A stretch of 64,000 nt of DNA, from contig QFXC01000004.1 in the NCBI GenBank assembly GCA_003349885.1, positions 836 through 64,835 on the forward strand, read 5' to 3'. The position numbers and the translations under genes were made by a program. Origin of the DNA: an endosymbiont of Galathealinum brachiosum (GTDB lineage Bacteria; Pseudomonadota; Gammaproteobacteria; SZUA-229). Below are positions 1 through 7,458 of the stretch, piece by piece. The stretch's first letter is position 1. The number at the start of each line of letters is the position of its first letter. Below the pieces are notes generated by a model. It did not search any database, had not been told where the DNA came from, and saw nothing but the letters and a program-made list of their open reading frames with translations.

Positions 1-689
1 CGCCGATAAATGTAGAACTAGGTAACCCCTATAATGATGCGGGTGCCACTGCATCGGATGATGTTGATGGCAACATTACCGCGAATATAATAATGAGCAG
101 TAATGTAAATACCAGTGCGGTGGGTAATTACAGTGTGACGTATAACGTCAGTGATGCGGTGGGTAATGCTGCAAGTACGGTTAGCCGCGTGGTTAATGTA
201 ACGGCGGATGTCACTGTACCAGTAATAACATTACTCGGTTCAACGCCGGTAAATATAGAACTGGGTAGCACTTATAATGATGCAGGTGCAACTGCAAGCG
301 ATAACATTGATGGTGATATTACTGACACTATCGTAGTGACTAGTACTGTTAATATTGAATCAGCTGGTAATTATAGTGTGACTTATAATGTGAGTGATGC
401 TGCGGGTAATTTCGCAAATTCAGTTGTTAGGACTGTGAATGTAACGGCAGATGTAACAGCACCGGTAATAAACTTGTTAGGAGCAACACCTGTTGATGTT
501 GAGACCGGTAGTGCTTATGTTGATGAAGGTGCAACTGCCATTGATAACGTGGATGGTGATCTCAGTGAAAGCATCATAACAACCAATGCTGTGAATACCG
601 AAGTGCCAGGTAGTTATAGTGTTACTTATAATGTGAGTGATAAAGCGGGTAATGATGCAAATCCAGTTGTTAGAACTGTGAATGTATTT
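1..689 (+). repeat. Tandem coding repeats of about 240 bp (Ig-like units)
   Basis: Three in-frame units start at <1, 207 and 450, with periods of 243 and 240 bp. They encode 80-81 residue Ig-like modules that are alike in both protein and DNA. The DNA similarity suggests recent duplication or recombination. More units probably lie to the left of the window. Confidence 0.85.
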
Positions 690-2357
690 GATACGCGTCC
701 ACCCGTTATTACACTTCCTCCACAAATAATTATTAATGCAAAAGGTCTTTTAACTCATATTGATAAGAACCCTGTTGCTACTGCAATTGATCATGAAGAT
801 GGAACTATACTGGTTACGCCTAATCGTAAAGGTCCATTTGCTCCGGGTCGAAATGAAGTGATCTGGTCTGCAACAGACTCGTCAGGTAATACGGCAACAG
901 CAATACAGATAATTGATGTTAAACCTTTAATTGAGTTTGAATCAGACAAACTTGTTGTTCCTGGAGCTAATGTACAAATTCGAGTTTTACTAAATGGTGA
1001 TGCACCTGTTTACCCTGTTGAAATTGGTTATTCGATTCATGAAAATAATGCTGCTGTAATAAATAGCAATATATCAATTGCATCCGGTACAGAGGGTATT
1101 ATTAATTATCAGGTACCTGTTGATATTCAATCAGGTAGTATTCTTTTCAACTTAAAGACATTAGTTAATGGGGTAAAAGGCTCTAAAAGCTCTCAAATGT
1201 TAAATGTTGTTAATCAGAATGTTGCTCCATTATCTGAAATAAAAATTTCTCAGGGTGGTGTGTTAACAAGGTTTATAACCGCTAATGGTGGCCCAGTTAA
1301 TATAAGTGTTAATGTTTCCGATATTAATAAAAATGATAGTCACAGTTATGACTGGAGTGATACGGATAATATTTTACTGGCTCCTAACACTGATGTGCCG
1401 AATTTTGTACTCGATCCAACAAACATAGAAGCAGGTTTTTACCGAGTTGTTATTAATGTAATGGATGATGGTTTACCTAATCTTGGAACACAAAACGAAC
1501 TCATATTAAGTGTGCTTGAAACAATGCCTTTACTTTCAGATGTGAGTGACAGTGATGGTGATGGTAATAGTGATTTATCAGAAGGACTGGGTGACAGGGA
1601 TGGTGATGGTATTGCAGATTATCTGGATGCTATAAATAATCCTGCTGTCATGCAGGGTAAGCAGGGTATAACGAATAAGTGGTTATTGAATGCTCAACCT
1701 GGTTTAGGGATACGATTGGGTAAAACTTCACTCTATGCGAAAAAACATACTGCGGCAGTAACAAAGCAGCAAATAAATGATTTTAGTGGAAAACTTGAGA
1801 CGCTTGCGCCTGCAGAGACAAATGATACATTAACTAATATAGGTGGTTATTTCGACTTTATAATACATGGCCTGTCTCATCCGGGGCAATCAGCTCTTTT
1901 AGTTATACCTCAGTATGCTGCAATTCCTGTACGCCCTGTATATAGAAAGTATGCGACAGTTAGCGGTTGGACAGATTTTATTGAAGACGATAGAAATAAA
2001 CTTGCATCAGCAAAGGGGGCAGTGGGTATTTGTCCACCACCAGGTGATCCTGCTTATACTCCCGGGTTAACTGCAAATAATCATTGTGTGCAGCTTATGA
2101 TTGAAGATGGTGGTCCAAATGATACGGATGGCCGTAAAAATGGTGTGATAGAGGATCCAGGTGGGGTTGCTACTATAAAAGCGGTACCGGAAATAGAGGA
2201 GGTTGTTCCTGATGACATTACGGATGGTAATGGTAATAATGTTAACGCTAGTAATGGTGGCGCTGGTAGTTTTGATTTATTGATGTTTGCTCTGTTGTTT
2301 AGTCTGTATTGCAATAGGAAATTTAATTCAAAAAATACGTTAAGGGCAGGTGATTGA
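1..2357 (+). CDS. Secreted Ig-like repeat protein with choice-of-anchor-U-like region and GlyGly-CTERM-like tail (5' partial)
   Basis: The reading frame is open to the left edge (first full codon at base 3), so the N-terminus is outside the window. It starts with about three 80-81 residue Ig-like units of the DUF5011/HYR kind, each with a T-P-V-(N/D)-(I/V)-E core and a G-N-(Y/F)-S-V-T-Y-N-V-S-D motif. A unique central region follows, then Asp/Gly-rich calcium-loop-like repeats (D-x-D-G-D-G, near 1540-1630). The region near 1670-2190 holds G-I-C-P-P-P-G and C-V-Q-L-M-I-E-D-G-G-P-N-D, which resembles the choice-of-anchor U domain. The end is Gly-Gly-Ala-Gly-Ser, a hydrophobic helix and a basic tail, like the GlyGly-CTERM signals cleaved by rhombosortase. 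I infer a surface or secreted adhesin-like protein; its ligand is unknown. Confidence 0.8.
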   Translation, partial: PINVELGNPYNDAGATASDDVDGNITANIIMSSNVNTSAVGNYSVTYNVSDAVGNAASTVSRVVNVTADVTVPVITLLGSTPVNIELGSTYNDAGATASDNIDGDITDTIVVTSTVNIESAGNYSVTYNVSDAAGNFANSVVRTVNVTADVTAPVINLLGATPVDVETGSAYVDEGATAIDNVDGDLSESIITTNAVNTEVPGSYSVTYNVSDKAGNDANPVVRTVNVFDTRPPVITLPPQIIINAKGLLTHIDKNPVATAIDHEDGTILVTPNRKGPFAPGRNEVIWSATDSSGNTATAIQIIDVKPLIEFESDKLVVPGANVQIRVLLNGDAPVYPVEIGYSIHENNAAVINSNISIASGTEGIINYQVPVDIQSGSILFNLKTLVNGVKGSKSSQMLNVVNQNVAPLSEIKISQGGVLTRFITANGGPVNISVNVSDINKNDSHSYDWSDTDNILLAPNTDVPNFVLDPTNIEAGFYRVVINVMDDGLPNLGTQNELILSVLETMPLLSDVSDSDGDGNSDLSEGLGDRDGDGIADYLDAINNPAVMQGKQGITNKWLLNAQPGLGIRLGKTSLYAKKHTAAVTKQQINDFSGKLETLAPAETNDTLTNIGGYFDFIIHGLSHPGQSALLVIPQYAAIPVRPVYRKYATVSGWTDFIEDDRNKLASAKGAVGICPPPGDPAYTPGLTANNHCVQLMIEDGGPNDTDGRKNGVIEDPGGVATIKAVPEIEEVVPDDITDGNGNNVNASNGGAGSFDLLMFALLFSLYCNRKFNSKNTLRAGD

Positions 2358-2420
2358 TAAAAAATATTATTCGTTATTTAATGGTCTGGTTTTAATGGAA
2401 TAACTTTTATCGGGAAGGTG

Positions 2421-3710
2421 TTATATTTTCCATGAAACCAGGATTGACGTTCCTTTTCCTGGTTTAGATTCAATTTTAAATGTTCCATTTATTGACTCAG
2501 CGCGTTCACGCATACTATTTAAACCAAATCCGCATATTGATGGTTGATCGCTTTTGTTTAACTTCTTAGTTAATGAGCTTATATTAAAACCACGCCCATT
2601 ATCGCTTATATTTAAATTTAAGTTTGAATTAGATCTGTTTAGCTCAAGTTGTATGGTTGTAGCATCGCCGTGTTTAGCAATGTTATTCATGGATTCCTGA
2701 ACGATACGATATATGACAGTTTTTTTATCGTCTGAAATATCATGTTCATCTATATTTAATGATAGATCTATTTTTATTTTTGAATAAGTATTTTCAAATT
2801 CTCTACAAAACCATTTTAATGTTGCTATAGCGCCAAGATCATCAAGTGTTGCAGGTCTTAAATTCATCGATATGTGGCGGGTTTCATCTATCAGGTTTTT
2901 TATTGTATCCACGATGTTATTAAACTGATTATTATCATCTTTATTAAAAATATTTTTATTGTTTAAAAGTAGTCCTTCTATTTTAAATTTAGTTGCTGCA
3001 AGGCTTTGACCAATCGAATCATGTAGTTCACAAGCAATTCTCTTTCTCTCGTTTTCCTGTGTGGTAAATATTACCTGTAAAAGTTCTCGATGATAATCAT
3101 GAGATTCTTTAAGTTTTATATTTGTTTCCTCTTTATTTTGAAGTTCATGTTCAAGTTGAAGGTTTAGTTGTTTAAGTTCTTTTGTTCGCTGGATTACTTT
3201 TTTTTCAAGATCCTGAGCCTGAAATTTTAAGGATTTTTCTATATGTTGAAGTTTGGTAATATCATCAATTATTAATACAGCAAAACATTGGTCTTTATTA
3301 ATATTATAATTTTCTATTTTTCTTAGAGTGTAATTATAAGTTCTACCCGCGTGTGTTTTCTTTGTTTTCTTTATAAAAGTATCTTTATTTTTGATTTGCT
3401 GCCAGATATAAGCCCAGTCGGGATCATCATTGTCCTGATGTGTCTCATTATTGAAATTTCCAAGGAAGTCAGTGATATCTTTTGACATGTTATCGTTGAA
3501 AATTTTAAGAAAATCACTGATATATAGTCCATTTACCTCATTTACTTTTCCTATACCCCATGTCTCTATCGTTTTGTTAGCGCGAGTTATTCTTGCATTT
3601 TCATCAATGGCAATAACAAGCTGAGGTAATGAGTCGACTACCAGTTCCCACTGGATCTTTGCACGGTTAATGTTTTCAAGCTGGAGCTGATCGTCATTTA
3701 GTTTTGTCAT
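2421..3710 (-). CDS. PAS-domain sensor histidine kinase, NarL/HisKA_3 type
   Basis: This is a soluble sensor kinase of about 429 residues. An N-terminal PAS domain (about residues 20-155) is followed by a long coiled coil (about 160-215). The HisKA_3 dimerisation segment carries E-L-H-D-S-I-G-Q, where His is the phosphorylation site. The C-terminal ATPase domain has an N-box (E-S-M-N-N-I-A-K-H-G), D-N-G-R-G and G-F-G-L-N-S-M-R-E-R-A. No membrane segment is visible, so it probably senses a cytoplasmic signal. HisKA_3 kinases normally pair with LuxR/NarL-type regulators, but none is adjacent. I chose the ATG at 3710; an in-frame TTG at 3719 adds three residues, and neither has a clear ribosome site. 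Confidence 0.85.
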   Translation of the reverse strand: MTKLNDDQLQLENINRAKIQWELVVDSLPQLVIAIDENARITRANKTIETWGIGKVNEVNGLYISDFLKIFNDNMSKDITDFLGNFNNETHQDNDDPDWAYIWQQIKNKDTFIKKTKKTHAGRTYNYTLRKIENYNINKDQCFAVLIIDDITKLQHIEKSLKFQAQDLEKKVIQRTKELKQLNLQLEHELQNKEETNIKLKESHDYHRELLQVIFTTQENERKRIACELHDSIGQSLAATKFKIEGLLLNNKNIFNKDDNNQFNNIVDTIKNLIDETRHISMNLRPATLDDLGAIATLKWFCREFENTYSKIKIDLSLNIDEHDISDDKKTVIYRIVQESMNNIAKHGDATTIQLELNRSNSNLNLNISDNGRGFNISSLTKKLNKSDQPSICGFGLNSMRERAESINGTFKIESKPGKGTSILVSWKI

Positions 3711-3776
3711 AAAATGCAAGTCTATGTCAGATAATTAGTTACTGACGTGTAGTTTATTCAGTATTTTCCTTAACTT

Positions 3777-3790
3777 TAAGTGTATATCAT
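3777..3790 (-). promoter_or_regulatory. Shared upstream element / candidate promoter of the PAS kinase gene
   Basis: The plus strand reads TAAGTGTATATCAT, closely matching elements at 7371 and 9471 upstream of two other signalling genes. Read on the minus strand it contains TACACT as a -10-like hexamer. GTGACT (3801-3806) lies 16 bases upstream as a possible -35. The role is inferred from resemblance only. Confidence 0.35.
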
Positions 3791-3906
3791 TTTTAATTAA
3801 AGTCACCTGATATTAAACGCTCGCCCGGTGACGTTGTGTTAGGAGAAAATCATACAATGTATAGAAGTTTTTCAGGATTTAAGCGAAGTGTAGATAAGTG
3901 CTTTTT

Positions 3907-3949
3907 AAACTAATTTATCATTAATAGAATATTAACGATAAATTAGTTT
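3907..3949 (-). terminator. AT-rich hairpin downstream of sppA
   Basis: Arms at 3907-3919 (AAACTAATTTATC) and 3937-3949 are perfectly complementary over 13 bases, and an inner TTAAT/ATTAA pair extends the stem. T-runs flank it on both sides. It lies 46 bases past the sppA stop codon in the sense direction, so it may end that transcript, although the low GC of the stem makes it unusual. The rest of 3711-3994 shows nothing else beyond the upstream element of the PAS kinase gene. Confidence 0.45.
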
Positions 3950-3994
3950 TGATTGACTAAAAGCCATACGTTTAGTTGAAACGAAATAGCTTGT

Positions 3995-4930
3995 TTAACG
4001 AAGCTGCGGTGTTAACTCTTTCTCAATAAGCAGAGTACTGATGTGAACACCGATTTTATCGGAAAAACGCTCCAGAAAATCGGGTTCTTCAGTAAACTTA
4101 ACTATAGTTTCTTCACCTATAACTTCACGCGCTACGTAACTGGAATTGCCCAGTTCATCTACCAGTCCAATCTCAACACTTTGATCACCAGTCCAGATTA
4201 GTCCCTCAAACATACCATCTACTTCTTTCAGGCGATCGCCACGACCCTGTTTAACTGCATTTATAAATTGATCGTGCACACTCTTAAGTAAACCTCTCAT
4301 ATGGGCGATGACGACCGGGTCTTCAGGTCCAAATGGATCGAGTAATGCCTTGTTTTTACCAGCTGTCAGGGTTCTGCGTTCAACACCAATTTTTTTCATA
4401 GCATCGACAAAGCCAAAGTTATCCATGCGAACACCAATTGAACCGACTATGCTGGCCTGATCGGCGTATATTTTTTCTGCTGCAGACGCTACGTAATAAC
4501 CACCGGAAGCACAAATATCACTAATAACCGCATACATCGGAATATCAGGATATTTTTCACGAAGTCTTAGAATTTCATCATAGATGTAACCGGATTGAAC
4601 CGGGCTACCACCCGGGCTATTAATGCGTAATACTACACCAGCAGTAGCCGGGTCTTTAAATGCCTTACGTAAGCCGGTTACCACGTTGTCAGCACTGGCT
4701 TCTGCGCTCGGAGCTATAACGCCTTTAAGATCGACTAAAGCCGTGTGTTTCTCATTCTTACTGGCGGCTTCCTGAAAATCAGGGTTAAGCATGACCAGTA
4801 ATGTAATTAGATAGGCAAAGGTCAGTAATTTAAAAAAGATTCCCCAGCGGCGGGTTCTTTTCTGTTCTTTTAGTCCTTCTGTAGCAATAGATGTCAGTAC
4901 ATCTTTTTCCCAGTTGTTGCCTTCGCTCAT
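3995..4930 (-). CDS. sppA: Signal peptide peptidase SppA, S49 family (short form)
   Basis: This inner-membrane serine protease digests leftover signal peptides. One N-terminal membrane helix (about residues 29-48) precedes a single S49 domain. The nucleophile is Ser142 in C-A-S-G-G-Y-Y, and the G-K-N-K-A-L-L-D-P segment (191-199) holds the expected catalytic lysine; R-I-N-S-P-G-G (102-108) is also family-typical. At 311 residues it is the short form, not the duplicated 600-residue E. coli type. In Pseudomonas sppA follows an HAD phosphatase and rluC directly; here a signalling block lies between them. The start MSEGNN fits the usual short cytoplasmic lead. Confidence 0.93.
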   Translation of the reverse strand: MSEGNNWEKDVLTSIATEGLKEQKRTRRWGIFFKLLTFAYLITLLVMLNPDFQEAASKNEKHTALVDLKGVIAPSAEASADNVVTGLRKAFKDPATAGVVLRINSPGGSPVQSGYIYDEILRLREKYPDIPMYAVISDICASGGYYVASAAEKIYADQASIVGSIGVRMDNFGFVDAMKKIGVERRTLTAGKNKALLDPFGPEDPVVIAHMRGLLKSVHDQFINAVKQGRGDRLKEVDGMFEGLIWTGDQSVEIGLVDELGNSSYVAREVIGEETIVKFTEEPDFLERFSDKIGVHISTLLIEKELTPQLR

Positions 4931-5053
4931 TTTAATCCCAGATTTTGATATTTTAAAGAAGGTAAAGTGTATGCATTGTTATGCGACATGTGAAGCATCT
5001 TGTGATAATTTTTTATATGTATTCTGGTTATTTGATGATTTGAGGCGAGTAGT

Positions 5054-5437
5054 TTAGTTTTTATCCAGATAAGATTCTATTTGTTGCTGAAAAAGGCAGG
5101 GATCGATGGGTTTCTCTATTATGCCATCACAACCTGCTGTTTCTATTTCATTTTTATCCTCTTCCATAATTCTGGCTGTCAATGCAACTATAATAACGGG
5201 TGTAGCCAGATTTTTAATTATTCTTGTTGCTTCTATACCATCCATACCCGGCATCTGTATGTCCATAAGAATAAGTGAAATGTTGTTTTTTTTAACAATA
5301 CTTATTGCCTGTTTTGCATTTGTTGCTTCCAGTATTTTGAATCCTGCACGCTCAAGTAAAAATCGTATCAGGTAAATATTGTCAGGATTATCATCGACTA
5401 TAAGTATAGAAAAGAGATTGGTTTGTAATTTATTCAT
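5054..5437 (-). CDS. Single-domain response regulator (CheY-like receiver)
   Basis: This 127-residue protein is a lone receiver domain: acidic pair D15/D16 in I-V-D-D-N, phospho-acceptor D59 in L-M-D-I-Q-M-P-G-M-D-G, T87 in A-L-T-A and K109 in E-K-P. There is no output domain, so it probably acts by protein contact or in a phosphorelay. I start it at the ATG at 5437, which overlaps the stop of the upstream kinase gene by 8 bases and implies coupled translation; a longer frame to 5509 would add 24 residues overlapping kinase codons. The adjacent kinase at 5430-6830 is its obvious partner. Confidence 0.9.
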   Translation of the reverse strand: MNKLQTNLFSILIVDDNPDNIYLIRFLLERAGFKILEATNAKQAISIVKKNNISLILMDIQMPGMDGIEATRIIKNLATPVIIVALTARIMEEDKNEIETAGCDGIIEKPIDPCLFQQQIESYLDKN

Positions 5438-6830
5438 GGTTATCAGATTCTGGTAAGTTAAAAATAAAGCGACTACCTTTTCCCTGCACGCTAATAACTT
5501 CAATGTCACCTGATAACATGTCTAGAAACTGCTTGCATATAGCCAGACCCAGCCCTGACCCATCGTGTTGTTTGTCACCTTTTGAATCTTCCTGATAAAA
5601 AGGTGTAAAGATAATATCGATATTGCTAACTTTAATACCTGAGCCTGTATCTTTTACCTCGAACCAGACCTTATTATTTTCTAGCCAACTTTTAACAGAG
5701 ATGCTACCCGATTGAGTAAATTTAATGGCATTATCAATAAGGATAATCAGAATTTGTCGAATTTTCATCTGGTCACTTGAAAGTAGACCGCAGTTATTGC
5801 ATTCAACTTGCAAGCGAAGGGATTTTTTTTCACATAAAGGTTTTAACATGTCTGTGACTTCAGTTACTAATTCAGCAACATTAAATTCTTTGATATTCAG
5901 GTCTGCTTTTCCAGCTTCAATTTTTGATAAATCAAGTAACTCGTTTATAAGTGATAACAGGTGCTTTGCACTGGAATGAGCCTTGTTAAGTTGTAAAACC
6001 TGTTCTTTGTTAACCTCTCCCGCCATACCTTCTTTTACGGTTGATGTGAAACCTATAATTGAATTTAATGGTGTTCTTAATTCATGGCTCATATTAGCTA
6101 TGAATGTGGATTTTGCCCGTGTTGCACTTTCTGCCTGTTTTGTTGTTTCTTTTAAAAAGTTCTGTTGCGCTGATATCTGGTCCATCATTTTATTAAAAAA
6201 TCGTGCTAACTGACCAAATTCATCCTGTCTGGCATCATCAAGCCTGAGATCCATCTGTCCTTCAGATATTTTTTTTGTGGCTTCTAGTAATGCCTGAAAA
6301 GGGTTAGCTAAAATCTTCTGAATGATCCAGTTTAACAATAGGCCAAATACAAGGCATATTGCGACAGTGGTTAATAATAATCTTTTTTGTTCAAGGCTTT
6401 GTAAACGTTCGAAAGGTAAGTGGTATAGTGTTAAGTTGGCAACTTTGGGTTTTTGGTTTTCATGATAATAAAGTTTTCTAATTATTTTATTATCTGAATT
6501 TGTTTCCCCGCTTCGATACGAAATTGAATGATTGAAATTGATGGTCATACCGGTGAAGCCTAATGATTTAGCCTGAATCATCAGGTTGTCCCAGTTTAAG
6601 TTTTCCTTCGCGGAAACTGATTGAAATAGATCATGTGATGCCGTTAGTGCAATCGTATCTGCATAGTGGTCAAACTTTAAACGTATTTCAGTATCGCTAT
6701 TCCAAACTAAAACCACAGCAATACTGGCACCGATAATAGCTATTCCCCATAAAACAATAGAGGTTATTTTAACTGATAATGAACCATACCAGCCGGTGGT
6801 CCAGTCAGATGTAAGGCTTTTATCTAACAT
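5430..6830 (-). CDS. Membrane sensor histidine kinase (HAMP-HisKA-HATPase)
   Basis: Two membrane helices (about residues 24-44 and 151-172) bracket a periplasmic sensor of about 105 residues. A HAMP linker (about 173-225), a HisKA domain with His249 in S-H-E-L-R-T-P-L-N and an ATPase domain (D-N-A-I-K-F-T; D-T-G-S-G-I; G-S-G-L-G-L-A-I-C-K) follow. The order resembles the BarA/ArcB class without its attached receiver; the receiver is the separate gene just downstream. The gene begins 21 bases after the DUF2892-like gene, so the three probably form one operon. The sensed signal is unknown. Confidence 0.9.
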   Translation of the reverse strand: MLDKSLTSDWTTGWYGSLSVKITSIVLWGIAIIGASIAVVLVWNSDTEIRLKFDHYADTIALTASHDLFQSVSAKENLNWDNLMIQAKSLGFTGMTINFNHSISYRSGETNSDNKIIRKLYYHENQKPKVANLTLYHLPFERLQSLEQKRLLLTTVAICLVFGLLLNWIIQKILANPFQALLEATKKISEGQMDLRLDDARQDEFGQLARFFNKMMDQISAQQNFLKETTKQAESATRAKSTFIANMSHELRTPLNSIIGFTSTVKEGMAGEVNKEQVLQLNKAHSSAKHLLSLINELLDLSKIEAGKADLNIKEFNVAELVTEVTDMLKPLCEKKSLRLQVECNNCGLLSSDQMKIRQILIILIDNAIKFTQSGSISVKSWLENNKVWFEVKDTGSGIKVSNIDIIFTPFYQEDSKGDKQHDGSGLGLAICKQFLDMLSGDIEVISVQGKGSRFIFNLPESDNHE

Positions 6831-6851
6831 TTTTTGCTTCTGCTTAACATA

Positions 6852-7265
6852 CTACGTGGCACTCTTAAAACCTAACCACTGTAAAAGTAGCATCATTGGG
6901 CAGACGCCGGTAACTCCTGACATGGTAAGCATTATTCCCACAAACCAGGGGAAAAACCACAGTGACTGGGGGAAAATAAGTAAAGGAATGGCAACAAATA
7001 TCGAAACAGTTAATCTGAACATGCGTTGTGCTTCGAAGGGGATAACTTTTCTGTTCTCAGGTGTTATTGAAAGTGTATCCTGTATCATTAAAGGATTTTT
7101 GTTGCTCAGAAATTTAATTTTAGAGAGTAGAAGAGGGAGTCTTAAATTTGTAATGCCTTCAAATACGGCTATACCAACCATAACGTATATTGCGTTATAC
7201 ATTTCGAAAGTCAGAAATACCAGACATAAAAAGCCAAATATGAATCTCCAGGTTCTTTCTGTCAT
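6852..7265 (-). CDS. DUF2892-like small membrane protein, apparent duplicated half
   Basis: This 137-residue protein has about four hydrophobic helices. The C-terminal half (R-L-T-V-S-I-F through T-G-V-C-P-M-M-L-L-L-Q-W-L-G) matches the pattern of DUF2892/YgaP membrane domains, including the conserved G-x-C-P segment. The N-terminal half (residues 1-50) has a similar helix pair without the Cys-Pro, suggesting an internal duplication. A strong AGGAGG ribosome site precedes the ATG. It is the first gene of the likely operon with the kinase and receiver. DUF2892 domains are often linked to rhodanese and sulfur proteins; a link to the kinase's signal is only inferred. Confidence 0.7.
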   Translation of the reverse strand: MTERTWRFIFGFLCLVFLTFEMYNAIYVMVGIAVFEGITNLRLPLLLSKIKFLSNKNPLMIQDTLSITPENRKVIPFEAQRMFRLTVSIFVAIPLLIFPQSLWFFPWFVGIMLTMSGVTGVCPMMLLLQWLGFKSAT

Positions 7266-7370
7266 TTGAAGCCTCCTGATGAAAGCGGTTTAAAATCTCC
7301 TTATGTTGTAACTTCCTGATTATATTGAGTATTGTTTAATATGAAACACTCTGTTTGAGGGCTGTATTAA

Positions 7371-7384
7371 TAAGTATAGACCAC
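7371..7384 (-). promoter_or_regulatory. Shared upstream element before the DUF2892-kinase-receiver operon
   Basis: The plus strand reads TAAGTATAGACCAC, matching 9471 at 12 of 13 positions over the first 13 bases. On the minus strand it presents TATACT, a -10-like hexamer, about 105 bases before the start codon. No good -35 is visible, so it could be an activator-dependent promoter or a protein site. Confidence 0.4.
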
Positions 7385-7458
7385 ATAATAAGCTTTGAAT
7401 ATGCTTTTGGATTAACGATTTTAAGTATCAGTTTATAGTGAATTAGTGCTATTAAAAA

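Noticed and set aside
207..689. Regular repeats that could be mistaken for a CRISPR or satellite array
   Set aside because: The period of about 240 bp is in frame and encodes 80-81 residue Ig-like domains.
5397..5409. Another TAAGTATAGA match
   Set aside because: It lies inside the receiver coding sequence, encoding the conserved I-L-I-V core, so it is probably chance and was not counted with the upstream elements.
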